From the NCBI RefSeq assembly GCF_003473485.1, contig NC_053045.1, positions 1,018,501-1,082,500 of the forward strand: a stretch of 64,000 bases of DNA, given 5' to 3'. The notes under the pieces were generated by a model. The model saw only the letters and a list, made by a program, of their open reading frames with translations, was not told the DNA's origin and did no database searches. A program made the translations under genes and the position numbers. The stretch's first letter is position 1. Each line of letters opens with the position of its first letter. Shown in pieces: positions 36,300-47,068 of the stretch. Origin of the DNA: Medicago truncatula (taxonomy: Eukaryota; Streptophyta; Magnoliopsida; Fabales; Fabaceae).

Positions 36300-36445
36300 A
36301 ACGGACCGGCCCGAAGCTCGATGGGCCAGCCCTTTTTTATATGGGCCAAATGGGCTCGAGCCAAAAAAGTTCGAGTGCATTTTGGGCTAATTTTTTGTGG
36401 CCCGGCCTAAAATATGGGCTAATGGGCCGACCCATTTTTACAACT
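36300..36445. repeat. GGGCC-rich transposon-end remnant, hAT-like
   Basis: Words GGACCGGCCCGAAGC, GATGGGCCAGCCC, ATATGGGCC and GGCCCGGCC are clustered, ending GACCCATTTTTACAACTC. Such GGGC-C palindromes are typical of subterminal regions of plant hAT elements. No other end or transposase is present. Confidence 0.45.
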
Positions 36446-36845
36446 CTATTTATTACAAACAAATTAAGAAAATCTTGTAAGTATTATAAAATGAAAGCAA
36501 TATAAAATTACGAAAATCTATTAGGTTTCTTATTTGGCTAAAAATATGATTTATTTAAAATAGACCGTCTTGCAAGTGCAGTTTATATAGTAGATGCAAG
36601 AACATTTGATGTGTTGAGATGTGAACTTGAACCCGCAACTTTTCATTTTTTTCACACTTAATGAAAAAAATACAAAAAATTGCCGCATTTGTACTTTTCT
36701 AAGTTATACTGATTTTGTTTTTAAATTTTCATACCTTAAAACATCTTCCTTCATATTTTTATTCCAAGGTTATGGGAAGTGATGAAATGTAGCCGTTTTA
36801 GAGCAAAAACAACTAAACACAAATCATAAATTTAAGAGAACTTAT

Positions 36846-37455
36846 ACATAGACACACTAAGCTGCTGGCACAACCCATATGTGGCATTTTTAATTATTTT
36901 TTTTAAGGGTAATTTTGTCCATTCAACTTCACCTTCTCTCTTCTATCTGCACAGTCATTTCTTTTTTCCATTTCCATCCACTTACTTCTTTCTCTTCACC
37001 ACCACCTACCTCCTCCTTTCTCTCACGACCACCGTCAACACTGCCGCCCACCACATGCGTCCTCCATATCAGCGTCAGATCTCACAACCGTCGTCTCCTG
37101 TTGTCTCATCCTCGGATCTGACCACCACCACCGTCGTCGGGTATCTTAAACTCATCACCGGAACACATGCTACGCCAACGGTCGTGAACACAAGCGACGT
37201 CGACGGTCATGAATTGCAGAGAGGAGTTGTGAGGAAAACTCTTGCAGATAGAGTCATAGAGAGGTTTGAGGAGAGAGAAAAGGAGAAGATGATGAAAGAG
37301 GTCAGAGGTGATGACGGTGTTGGTGGTGACGGAGGGTGTGGGCGGTGGAGAGAAGAGAGAGAATGTTGTGTTGGTTTTCTTTTTTTAATTAATAAAATAA
37401 AACAAATAATTAAATAAATGCCACGGAAGGAGTGTGTATGGCTGGTACAAGAAAA
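36846..37455. mobile_element. Possible TIR element carrying a GC-rich ORF
   Basis: The left segment ATGTGGCATTTTTAATTATT (about 36880-36899) pairs with the right segment AATTAAATAAATGCCACGG (about 37408-37426). Outside them, GACACACTAAGCTGCTGGC on the left and GTGTGTATGGCTGGTAC on the right also pair roughly. The interior is unusually GC-rich for this window (about 36990-37360) and is open as a 178-aa plus-strand ORF (36881-37417). That ORF has a Thr/Ser/Pro-rich start and a charged ERFEEREKEKMMKEV segment. No family is recognised. It may be a captured host fragment in a non-autonomous transposon. Confidence 0.4.
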
Positions 37456-38123
37456 AGGGTGTTCATGTATAATATTATTCTAAATTTAATTCATTTGAAG
37501 TTAATGTTTACTATTAAACAACTCACCCTTATAATATAATAACAGTGTAACTTGTTTGGCTTGTTGTTCTTTTTACTATGAAACTTGTTTTCTTGTCAGT
37601 CTTGTGCTAAGATATTCTTATTATTTTATTTTGGCTGCTTAAAAAAATTACAATAAATGTAGAAGCATAGTTTTTGCTTATTTCATTTATTTAATGTTAT
37701 AACATCTTTATTCATGCTCGTTAATTTACGATCATTAAAGAAAATTATTTTCTTCTACTAAGCATGACTAGTGATTCTATTAACATTATCTCCAACACTA
37801 CAATGATTCCTTAAAGTTGTTCCTTGTCTTCAACAAAGTCTTTGATTGTATTAGTTTACTATATCATTGTAGCATTTACAAACCACACAATTCCATGAAT
37901 TGTTTCAAATGACATTTGCAGTTTTGTATTGGACTTTGATATGATGGTAAAATGCATTGAATGCGGTCGTAATTTCGGTTATGATGCCATGCACAAACAT
38001 CTAAAATATTGATATAAAGAATCCATAAACATAATCTTAATTCTCTCTGGTGATATATTTCTTTATCGCAATTCTTCCACTACTTACTAACTTCACTATG
38101 ATTTTATTTGCATAATCTACAGG

Positions 38124-38815
38124 TTCCAAAAATATTGCATTGGAAAATTCAACTTCAATATCTAACGACATCACTGGTAATGACAAAGAGAAATTTCTTG
38201 ATGGACTTTTAGTTTCAGGATTTGATGAATCATCATGCATAAGCAGGTCACAATCTCATTTCTACCACAAACCTTCTCCATATTTGTTATCTAAACTTGG
38301 AAAGTATGAAGAAAATCATAGAAAATGTGGACCAAACACTAGAGCTTTCAACGAAGACATGAAAATTATTGCAAAATATAAGGAAAATGGTACTGATTGT
38401 GCTGCAAAAATTAAACAACATGCAAATACATTATTTTGTTACCAGCAAATGGGTTAGGTAACCAAATAATTACCGCGGCTTCATCATTTCTTTACGCGAT
38501 GCTAACGGATCGCGTTATTTTGGGAAAGACAAAGAAGGTTTATTTTGTGAACCATTTTTGAATTCAACTTGGTTGTTACCAAACGACTCTCCTTTTTGGG
38601 ATGCAAACGATGTTAAAACATATCAAAGCACAATTGAGATGGAGATTATGTCTAATACATTGAATGAAGATTTACCATCAACAATGTATGTGGATCTAAG
38701 ATATAGTGGTACATCTGATGAGAGATTTTTTCACTGTGACCACAGTCAATTTCTTCTCAGTAAAATTCCTCTGTTGTTTTTCGATGCAGGTGAGTATTTT
38801 ATACCTTCATTTTGT
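38124..38815 (+). pseudogene. Fucosyltransferase pseudogene, 5' half only
   Basis: It starts at a preserved exon-3 acceptor (TCTACAG|GTTCC) and covers NDKEKFLDGLLVSGFDESSC, YLLSKLGKYEENHRKCGPN, then a frameshift before PANGLGNQIITAASSFLYA (visible in another frame). A small deletion with a second frameshift comes after DRVIL. In frame again follow GLFCEPFLNSTWLLPNDSPF, RFFHCDHSQ and GEYFIPS. Homology ends near 38815, about where the intact gene continues FMTPFFNKEL. Exons 1-2 are not found upstream. It cannot encode the catalytic C-terminus. Confidence 0.9.
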
Positions 38816-39782
38816 TTACTGTGAAAGCAAGATAAATCTTAAATGTAGATGGAAAATGTCACAACTCATGGTCTAATTTTTTTTGTTACACAACTCATAG
38901 CCTAATTGATTATACTCTTCTTGTTTTAGCATTTAAATTAAACTTATTTTACCATAAAAAAATTGAGTAAATTTGGTTGATGGGTCCAACTCATAGCAGT
39001 TACATGAGACAAATTAAGTAATATTACCAAGTTAACGAAAATAATAAAAAGGGCAACTACTTAAAGATACAGTCGAGAGGGTATCATAAACACAAAAATT
39101 ATCTACACCTCCTTAACCAACGTAGTATTATCAATATTGCAAATAAGAGGCTTTGTATTATGAAATGAAATAAAATGAATGAAAATAAGCCCAATAACCC
39201 AATATTATTCCTATTTGCACTCCACCTCTTCATTAAGTGACTTTCTCCACGAGTGGCTCTTCTTAATTTTCCAACTGTCGCGACACGATCTTTGTAGTAT
39301 ACGATGCGATTTAAATAGTGATGAAACACTTCTGAACTTTCGTATATCTCGCGAAGCGGGTGAGGCAATGGCGAAACACTTCTAACTTTCCATCGGTATC
39401 ACGGTGTGTGGCTCATTGGAAGGGACACGAGTCGGGACGAGGCTAATCCTTATGCTTTTCTTTATTCATTGTCTCATTTATCCTCACTGAAACGTCTATA
39501 ATAACTATGCCCCAAAATTTAACATGTCAAAACTTGTAATAAGCATAGTACAGTCACAAAGTTGTCTAGTTTGGGTATATTTTTATAGTTTCAAAGTTAT
39601 TTTCCCATTTATACTCTTGCATGACTTTTGATCGATCCTTTACAAAACTCAACTAAAATACACATAAAATTGCTACTTAAACCCTAAAAAGGCACTAAAA
39701 ACCCTATATAATTTCATGTCATCAAGTTGCATTATCAACACAAGGGTTCTGATGGATATGTGTCTGAGGTTCATGTGAGAGA
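38816..39782. other. Non-coding interval with a possible LTR scrap
   Basis: A stretch near 39158-39190 (TATGAAATGAAATAAAATGA) resembles the inner end of the LTR at 40332-40520, so it might be a scrap of the partner LTR. No coding sequence is supported. Confidence 0.35.
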
Positions 39783-40331
39783 TCATCTAAAACAGTAAGG
39801 TGTGTAATAGGTGAACTGGCTGGAGTTCTGAGATAGAAAATAGTTCCAATTAGAAGTAACACACATATATGATTTATAGTATGGCAAAACATGCTCATGG
39901 AATGCGACATTGCGTGTAACAAATATTTCTCTGGAGTTTAAATCAAGAAGAACATAGCCTTTGTAACTTGACTTATATCCCAAGAATAGAAACTTTTTGG
40001 CTTTAGGATAATGTTTGGTTCTGTGTGATCTGAGAGTGGAGACATAGCATAAATAACCAGACACCTTAAAAATAGATAAATCGTGAATTGAATCATATAG
40101 CAACTAAAATTGTGACTTATGGTGAATGAGGGGTGCATGACTCTATTGATAAGAAAAATTGCATGAGTGAGAATCTTGCAGAATAAGGAAGATCAAAGCA
40201 AATAAATCAATGAAAATATGTGATGAATTGATGAACAAGATGAAGAATCTTGTTGAACACGCAAAAGAAAATGACAATTATGGAAAACAGACTGTAACAA
40301 ATTCTTTCTCTAAGAAAGAAAACTGATATCA
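39783..40331 (-). mobile_element. Copia retrotransposon remnant (integrase C-terminal region, leader and primer-binding site)
   Basis: Minus strand. At 40103-39783: LYDSIHDLSIFKVSGYLCYV, RTKHYPKAKKFLFLGY, KGYVLLDLNSREIFVTRNV, the well-known region after the Copia integrase core. Further right is an untranslated leader and, directly against the LTR, TGATATCAG (40331-40323), one mismatch from the tRNA-Met primer-binding site TGGTATCAG. The gag, protease and most of integrase are deleted between leader and fragment. Confidence 0.85.
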
Positions 40332-40520
40332 TGTTATGAAATGAAAGAAAATGAATGAAAATTGTACATTCCATTACTTGAGATAGAAGATACATGTAGT
40401 TTTTAATAGCTCCACACTCTATCTTACTATATGTGTATGTTGTTACTAATGCTAATCTATAACTGCCTAGGCTAATTACTTGCTGAACAAGTATATATGG
40501 ATACAAGCTAACTAACTACA
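40332..40520 (-). mobile_element. 5' LTR of the Copia remnant (189 bp)
   Basis: On the minus strand it starts TGTAGTTAGTTAGC and ends CATTTCATAACA, that is TG...CA, immediately followed by the primer-binding site. No complete partner LTR is seen on the left. Confidence 0.7.
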
Positions 40521-41640
40521 TCAGTTTTCTCATGATGCAATATTTTGGATTGATAAAAAGTGAGTTTGAATGAATTTGATACTACACCATAATTGAAATT
40601 ATTGTTGTTGAAAGTGCGGCCACGAGATCAACTTAACATACACATAGAAGATGCAATTCAAAGTTTGGTTTGTATGAGTATTCTTAGTACATCTTGTGCA
40701 TTGAGTAACTTTTCTTTAGTAAGAAATTTATTCAAGAAATTAAAATATAAACAAAAAAGAAATTAGAAGTCATAAATCTAACACAATAAAAGATAAATGT
40801 CAAATAAAAAACCTTTCAAATTACATTAAGAGTTTAACTCGCATATTCTTAGCTAGGTCGAGTCATCCTCTAACACTACATCACTCCAAACAGGTTAAGT
40901 TTAGTTAACTTTGTAAGGTCCAAGTCTGATATATAGTCTGTCATAAGCTTATTTTGCAGGTCTGAGTTTAACCTTTCAAACATTTGATATGATTTGCTAG
41001 CCTATTTAAAAATTTATTTCATTTTTGAACATATTTAAACAAGTAATTGATCTATGTTTAAATAGGCTAACGAACTAATAGACTGATGAAACTAAAGTTT
41101 CTTTTGATATTTTACGTGACATTTTAAAGAATTTAACTATATATCATATTTCATTTCTAGTTTATAATAATAAATTCAAATACACAAAAAATTAAGGTAC
41201 ATCAGTAAACTTAAATTACTGAACAATTTAAATGTAACCCAAAACATATACCTTTATTTATTCAATTTCACTCTGCTTAATTGCTCCACGAACTACTATT
41301 AATAAAAATATTTTAATACATAATACTAATTTTACCATTTTTTTTAACTAACAAAAATGAGATATATTACCACAAAGGGAGAGCTCTACTCTCTAGCAAC
41401 AAGACTTGCAAAAGAAGAGCAACTAATTATTTCTTTGCGAACCAGCACAATCCAAAGAGACCGGAGAGTATTTTCAATATTAAAAGTAGTGAAAGGAAAA
41501 AACTTATTCTCCAAGAAACATCTAGATTGAAAAAAAAAAATTAGGAAAAAACTTATTCTCCAAGAAACATCATGTTTAGATTGAAAAAATATATATTTAA
41601 AACAGTAAAAGGTTTGCTTGCGTTTAGAACCGTGAAGAGA
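40521..41640. other. Non-coding interval
   Basis: AT-rich with no gene. Near the right end, GGAAAAAACTTATTCTCCAAGAAACAT (in part) occurs twice at about 41497 and 41543, a short direct repeat just upstream of the DUF4535 paralog's leader exon. Confidence 0.35.
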
Positions 41641-42392
41641 ATTAGGGTACCGTCGAAACTCCTCGCTACTCAGCTTTCTCACGATACGGTACGTTCTTTT
41701 CTTCACTGTTTGAATCTATCTATTAACTTATCATTGATTAACAAGTATAATAATGTAATCATGTTTTTATGTTCCTAATTTTTTATTGGGTAATGATGTT
41801 TGTTACGAAACACACGAAACTATCATACTTGGTGATTTTACGTACGCCACTATTTAACCATATATTATGTCATGATCCCACTTTCACACACTACCTGACC
41901 ATGTATTGTGTTAAAGGCCAAGATTTCTTGTGTTTCGTATATGTTGTTTATCGCACTAAATAGCAGTGCTCTTTTTTATTTATCTAGTTATTTGTTATTT
42001 TTGGCAACATTTAAGAGATTGAATAAGGCCACAAAAATAAAGGACTCTTAAAGATGATTTTCACCTTGATCATTTGAAAATCTGATTAGATATTTCACTT
42101 TTGCTGCAAATCAAGGAGGACTCAAGCAACTGCAATGGGTCTAGCAACGAGGCTCGTCTATTTTATGTTAGGGTACGTAACTGCTTATCAGAATCACCAA
42201 CTTCGAAACCACTTCGAGAGGGAAGCTAACAATTTCAAAGATCAGGTTGATAAATTGATCCAAGATCAGGTTGAGGAACTGAATTCAGCAAATTTCCAAG
42301 ATTGGGTTGAGAAACTGGTCCTTGAGAGACTGAATAGAGCAAATTTCCAAGATCAGGTTGAGAAACTGAATACAGCAAAAGATGATGATTAG
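41641..42392 (+). CDS. Divergent DUF4535/STMP1-like paralog with internal repeats
   Basis: The coding exon is 42135-42392 (85 aa). A non-coding leader exon ends at the donor 41688|GTACG, and the acceptor lies near 42115. This is inferred by comparison with the sister gene at 48042-49804, which has the same leader donor (GGTACG-TCTTTTCTTCACTG) and the same ATCAAGGA...CTCAAGCAACTG before the ATG. The protein starts MGLATRLVYFMLGYVTAYQN, a weakened form of the MG...GNVVGIYVAQNY signature. It then diverges into charged coiled-coil-like repeats: DQVDKLIQDQVEELN, ANFQDWVEKL and ANFQDQVEKLN. It ends KDDD like the sister. The repeats arise from duplications of a GCAAATTTCCAAGAT-type unit. The open frame is intact, but loss of the GNVVG motif means the original role may be gone. 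Confidence 0.68.
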
Positions 42393-44233
42393 AAGAAAAA
42401 AAACTGGAACTTTCATTTTTGACACTGCAGTGGAATCAGGTTTTGTTTTGGGATTTTTAGGGTGACAATTTGTTCTCTATTATATAGGATCAAGTATCTT
42501 TATTAACTGACACAAATTAGTTAAGGTCTTTAAAGAAGTGTTCTTCAAGGCAAATGTTGTCATTTTCTTATCCTTGTTCTAAAATTTACTTGTGACTTGC
42601 ATAATATCAAATATTCTTGTTAAATTGATCCTTTATCTTGCTCAGTTATATTGTTTGTTTAACAAAATGTATGTATGATGTTATGCACAAAATAAGTGAT
42701 GGCTTAACATCATAACCAAGATTAATAGCTCAAATGAACTCTAAGGCTCCATCATAATGAAAGAGGAACAAATGTAAAATGTCATTATTGGTTGATTATG
42801 CATTAGTATTTTCTATCAGTTTCTTATGGTGATTGATTGGATCTTGAAGTGGTGCTAGAGGTTGTCCTTTTATCTATTGTAGACATGGATTAGTAGTCTT
42901 CTTACTCTCAACTCAACAATTCAATTTTTATTTTCATACGCACACATTAAGATGCAATTTATATGTTTTATGTTAATTCATGAGATAATTGTGAATTATG
43001 AAGCTCAAATAATTAATGCTCGTCTTAAATATAAGCCAAAGTTAAATGCATTTGGTTCAATTTTCGATCAAATACATTTGATTTTTTTTTTTACTTTATA
43101 ATTTATTTGAGTTGTATAAGCAAAGCAGGGCACATGCACACATCACATCACATGTATAACCTGAAATTTCCCACATATTAGAGGTCCTTATCTAATACTA
43201 GTTTCTATTTTTATTGTGTTTCCTTTTTTTTTTTTCATCCTTAATCAGTATTCCAAGAGCACCGGTTAACATGATCCAAAAAAGAAAGGGAGAAAGAAAG
43301 GTTATTGAATCATTTTTGGAGGAGACAAAATTAATTTTTGTCCCTGCTTGTTTGACTTCAATTCCAAACCCCATTCCTCCAAGGCAATGCCCAGCTATAT
43401 TACAAATGAACAATATCACTTCACCTTATTGAGAACCACTTGATCTTCCCACTCTCAAACTTAGCCAGATGATCGAAAAATATCCTCTCTCACTTTATAC
43501 ACATTATGTTGCCCCTTCACATACTTGAAAACTAAACCAATACTATACTTCGGCAAGCACAATGAAAATAATTGAAGAGGTTGTGGCCAACAGCCAACCT
43601 AAGCATAATGTGTATATATGTACCTTACCTTTACATAACATAATTGAATATATAAACCCTTATTTACTCTCGAATAGAAGGGCAAGCGGACAATAAGCTA
43701 CGCCGTTAGGTTTTTTTGGATGGTAAAATCAATCATCGAAAACACAACATTCATGAACCTTGTCAGAACACACTTTCTTATGTTTGACCACTATGTTTGA
43801 CACAACTTTTAGAGTTGCTTGTCCTACCATAAAAAGGTCTGACACCTAATCCCATAAGTGGTGAAACTTAAGTCGTCCACATATGCATGTTTTCCTCCTA
43901 CCCATCCATACTCTTTAAACTTTTGAACGAATTTTTGCTGGAATCTTTTTCAAAAACATTATTTTTTTTTTATAAAATATGAACTAAATATGAATCTTTT
44001 TGCCAAAATTTATAATGTAACCCAAATATAAAATTAATATAATAATTGTAATAAAAATACTGTTTATATTTACTTAAATAAGTAGGTCTGGTAGGTCCAA
44101 AAAACTTTTTTTATTGCTCATGTTTTGACTTTTTTTAATTGTCACTTTTTCGTTTTTTATTTTTCTCAAAATATTTATTATTTTAAAATATCAATGTAAT
44201 ATTTATTTAATTTTTCACTAATATACACATATT
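42393..44233. other. Downstream part of the duplicated DUF4535 segment, then non-coding
   Basis: From 42393 to about 43200 the sequence is colinear with 49805-50830 (shared blocks include GGCTCCATCATAATGAAAGA, GGATTAGTAGTCTT and CTCGTCTTAAATATAAGC). 43200-44233 is not duplicated. It is AT-rich and has no supportable gene. Confidence 0.7.
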
Positions 44234-44982
44234 TAATTTCACGAGAATTGTTGTTCCCACATTTGATAAGGCTGTGGTACACGAGTAATTTACTTTTTTG
44301 CCCGATCGGCAGTTAACTGCCGAGGAATTAGAAATCCGACTGCAGTTAACTGCCGAGAAAAATCTCGGTAGTTAACTGCCGAGGATCTTCTACTACAAAT
44401 CTGGCATAAGCTCTCTCATTCATTGTTCATATCATCTTCTTCAAATTTCTCTCACGAATCTTTCTAAAAAACACAATCAAATCCAATCAAATTTATTCAA
44501 CAAAACCACAAGTAAGTAATTATAATGCTATTAACTTACATTTTAGTTGTTATAAATGTTTTTATTTTTTTAGTTTTTGAGTACATTTATTATTTTTTAG
44601 TTTTGACTAGATTTACATGTTATAATTAATTTTTAGGGTGGATGTTAGTTGATTAATGTTGTTAAAATATTTGCATGATGTTTATGTTATAATTTAGAAT
44701 TTTAGGGTTATTTATTATTTTGTTGTTTTATATTTATTTTTTTATTTTAGTTTTTAATTAGATTTACATGTTATAAATCATTTTTAGATTAGATGTTAGT
44801 TGATTAATGTTATATTATATGATTAATTTTTTTATTTTAGTAAGAGTATATGATTTATAATTTTAGGGTTATTTTTATGAATTTTAGAGTCTATGTATAA
44901 TGTGCACATCAAGTGTTTGATGAAATGTTTGAATGAGTTTTTCATTGATTGTTTTTAATTTCTTATTGTGTAGATTTGAAAT

Positions 44983-45329
44983 AATGGTCGGGTGGATCGA
45001 CATTCATGCGCAATTCAACGGCGGAGAACCTCAGAGGTTGAAGGTTCGGTGCCTTGGTGTAACGTTAAGAGGTCTCAAGGATCAACTGACTGAATTCAAC
45101 CAAGAAGTCAACCCCAAAGACACAAGGAGGGTGGAACGCCTTGTATAAACGTCCAACGCTAGACGAGGGGAGAGTTTCATTCACTTGGGTGGAATTAACG
45201 AACGACGAAAACGTGACGAACATGTTTTGGGAGCACAGCATGTTCCAGTGGATCGATATGCGGGTGACGTTGCTGAGATCAACTGAAGATATCATCAACA
45301 ACTTGATTCCGCCAGAAGATCGTCATTAG
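44983..45329 (+). pseudogene. MULE-encoded PB1-like N-terminal domain protein, frameshifted
   Basis: It starts MVGWIDIHAQFNGGEPQRLK and runs to RRVERLV-stop. One base out of frame it continues YKRPTLDEGRVSFTWVELTN, NMFWEHSMFQWIDMRVTLL, STEDIINNLIPPEDRH-stop. This pattern is like the N-terminal domain that precedes MuDR-type transposases in legume MULEs (my recollection of the family; a search is needed). A leader with a GTAAGT donor near 44511 and an acceptor TGTGTAG near 44973 suggest a 5' intron. The transposase core is missing. Confidence 0.6.
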
Positions 45330-45342
45330 TTAGGGTAAGGTA

Positions 45343-45667
45343 CATTCCAACTGCAACAATTGTCTTACCTTTGAATGAGATAAATTCAAATCGGCCAAAC
45401 AACATGACTCAAGCATTTCGCTCGGCATTCATGTTTTTCCTTTGAAAAGATTAAATTCTTGTTAGGCTGGTTTAGATGAAGGTATTAAGTGTCAAGGAAT
45501 GAACCTCATTTCGTTGGCACTTGAATACCATCATCTAAATCAAGCCTAACAAAAATTTATTCTTTTCAAAGGAAAACATGAATGTCGAGCGAAATTCTTG
45601 AGTCCTGTTGTTTGACAGGTTTGAATTTATCTCATTCAAAGGTAAGACAATTGTTGCAGTTGGAATG
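45343..45667. repeat. Long hairpin A (arms about 155 bp, loop about 15 bp)
   Basis: The left arm 45343-45497 begins CATTCCAACTGCAACAATTG. The right arm 45513-45667 is its reverse complement with roughly a dozen mismatches or small gaps. The arms meet at GGTATTAAGTGTCAAGG / GGCACTTGAATACC. Confidence 0.95.
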
Positions 45668-45669
45668 CA

Positions 45670-45906
45670 CATTCCAACTGCAACAATTGTCTTACTCTGG
45701 ATGGGGCAATTCAAACTTGTTAATCGGCAGGACTCCAGCATTCGATAAGCGTCTTGAACGTTGGTATTCAAGTGTCAAGGAATGCACCTCATTCTTTTGA
45801 CACTTGAATACCAGCGTTCAAGATGTTGATCGAATACTGGAGTCCTGCTGGTTAGCAAGTTTGAATTTGCCCCATTCAGTGGTAAGATGATTGTTGCAGT
45901 TGGAAG
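45670..45906. repeat. Long hairpin B (arms about 112 bp)
   Basis: It starts two bases after hairpin A with the same CATTCCAACTGCAACAATTG and closes with TTGTTGCAGTTGGAA. The arms meet at GGTATTCAAGTGTCAAGG / TTTGACACTTGAATACC. Its arms are diverged relatives of those of hairpin A, so the block has four related arms in alternating orientation. A short (AATGT)n-like run follows at 45916-45950. Confidence 0.95.
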
Positions 45907-46212
45907 GTACATTCTGGAATGTAATGTAATGTGTAATGCAATGTAATGCGATGACATATATTTTGTTTTGAATGGAACAATAATTATCTTATTTATTCAC
46001 TTTTCAAATTTATTTATTCATTACGCAATTTTAATTAGTTGAATTCACGTTAGATTTAATTAGTTTTTATTCGAATACGCAATAATTAAAAACGCGACTT
46101 TAATCGAAATTATTTCAAATGCAATTTTATTCTAAGTACCATAATGTCAAACAAAATGTGCGGAACACAAAAATAAAACATAAAAAAAAATCGAAAACAA
46201 TTAGGCATTCAT

Positions 46213-46458
46213 TCATTCATCCTCGTCACACAAGTCAATCGGGTTTCCCGCTACAGTCCCTGCGGCACCTTGTTTTGGTTGAGGACCAAAATAGCATGTT
46301 CTCTCGCTCCTCCTCAACCTCGAGTGATTGTACACCGGCACCTTCGAACCCTTCTTTTTTTCGGAACCATCGCAAACAATTATGTGCCACGTCATATGCG
46401 ATTTTTCTTTGTTCTTCTCATCACCCTGAACGTTACTTTGATTTTGATTCTGAGACAT
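46213..46458 (-). CDS. Small MULE-borne ORF of unknown function (81 aa)
   Basis: Intact minus-strand frame, MSQNQNQSNVQGDEKNKEKS to IDLCDEDE-stop. It is hydrophilic, with a basic KKKGSK / RLRRSER centre and an acidic end. A splice-acceptor-like TAG lies just before the ATG. It sits inside the MULE, points inward from the right terminal repeat, and keeps an open frame while its convergent partner is frameshifted. No family recognised. Confidence 0.45.
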   Translation of the reverse strand: MSQNQNQSNVQGDEKNKEKSHMTWHIIVCDGSEKKKGSKVPVYNHSRLRRSERTCYFGPQPKQGAAGTVAGNPIDLCDEDE

Positions 46459-47068
46459 ATCTACATTAAAAACAAATGGCGATCAAAACCTAACTAAACA
46501 ACAATGCCATAAAATCATAAAATCAAAAACTAAACCTAAACTTAAACTATCATCAAAACCTACACCTAAACCTAAACAATTCTAACAATTCTACAACGAT
46601 TCATCAAAACCTAAACCTAACAATTCAATAAAAGTTCTCTAACAATTCTAACCTAAACTATCTTAACATATCATAAAATCATAAAATCAATAAAATATAT
46701 ATAATCGAACCTATATAATCAAAATTTAACAAAAAAAAAAAACAAACAATTCAACCGCAAAACAACAATGCAATAATTAAAAAAACTTATTTGTTTTTGT
46801 GATTGAAATTGGCTTGAAATGACTTGAAATAGCTCAAAATCGCACCTTGGAGATCAAAAAACGTAACAATGGAGTTTTGGAAACTCCTATGTCTGTTCTA
46901 TTCTTATAACATTTTCCTCGGCAGTTAACTGCAGCCAGATTTCAAATTCATCGACAGTTAACTGCCGAAGGAGCAAAATCATATTTTACTAGTGTGGCAT
47001 AACTTTATCAAATGTTGGAACATCAATTCTCTAATTTCACTCTTTTTCATTTTTGGTACACATATTTA

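Larger units (their letters stand above)
44234..47040. mobile_element. 2.8-kb Mutator-like element with convergent genes and central hairpins
   Basis: The element is 44243-47031. Its ends GAGAATTGTTGTTCC and GGAACATCAATTCTC are inverted repeats extending about 115-120 bp. Perfect 9-bp duplications TAATTTCAC flank it (44234-44242, 47032-47040). The terminal regions contain the palindrome CGGCAGTTAACTGCCG and variants, three times on the left (44308-44382) and twice on the right (46917-46976). A plus-strand gene (44983-45329) and a minus-strand gene (46458-46213) converge on a central block of two long hairpins (45343-45906). No MURA-type catalytic domain is present, so it is non-autonomous. 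The two-gene convergent plan resembles maize MuDR in layout, though sequence relationship is not shown. Confidence 0.88.

Noticed and set aside
36881..37417. Host gene of 178 aa
   Set aside because: No domain, no conserved start context, and bracketed by inverted repeats. Kept only as a possible transposon-borne frame.
32091..38815. One fucosyltransferase gene split by transposon insertion
   Set aside because: The two halves are in the wrong order (3' half upstream of 5' half), which simple insertion cannot produce.
41572..41778. 68-aa ORF over the leader of the DUF4535 paralog as a coding first exon
   Set aside because: The corresponding leader of the sister gene at 48.0 kb does not encode a similar peptide, so this is most likely untranslated.
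46490..46640. Interstitial telomere-like repeat (CCTAAA words)
   Set aside because: The words are irregular, mostly ACCTAA/AAACCTA rather than the plant CCCTAAA unit, and interrupted by CAATTC. It looks like simple low-complexity leader sequence of the MULE gene.
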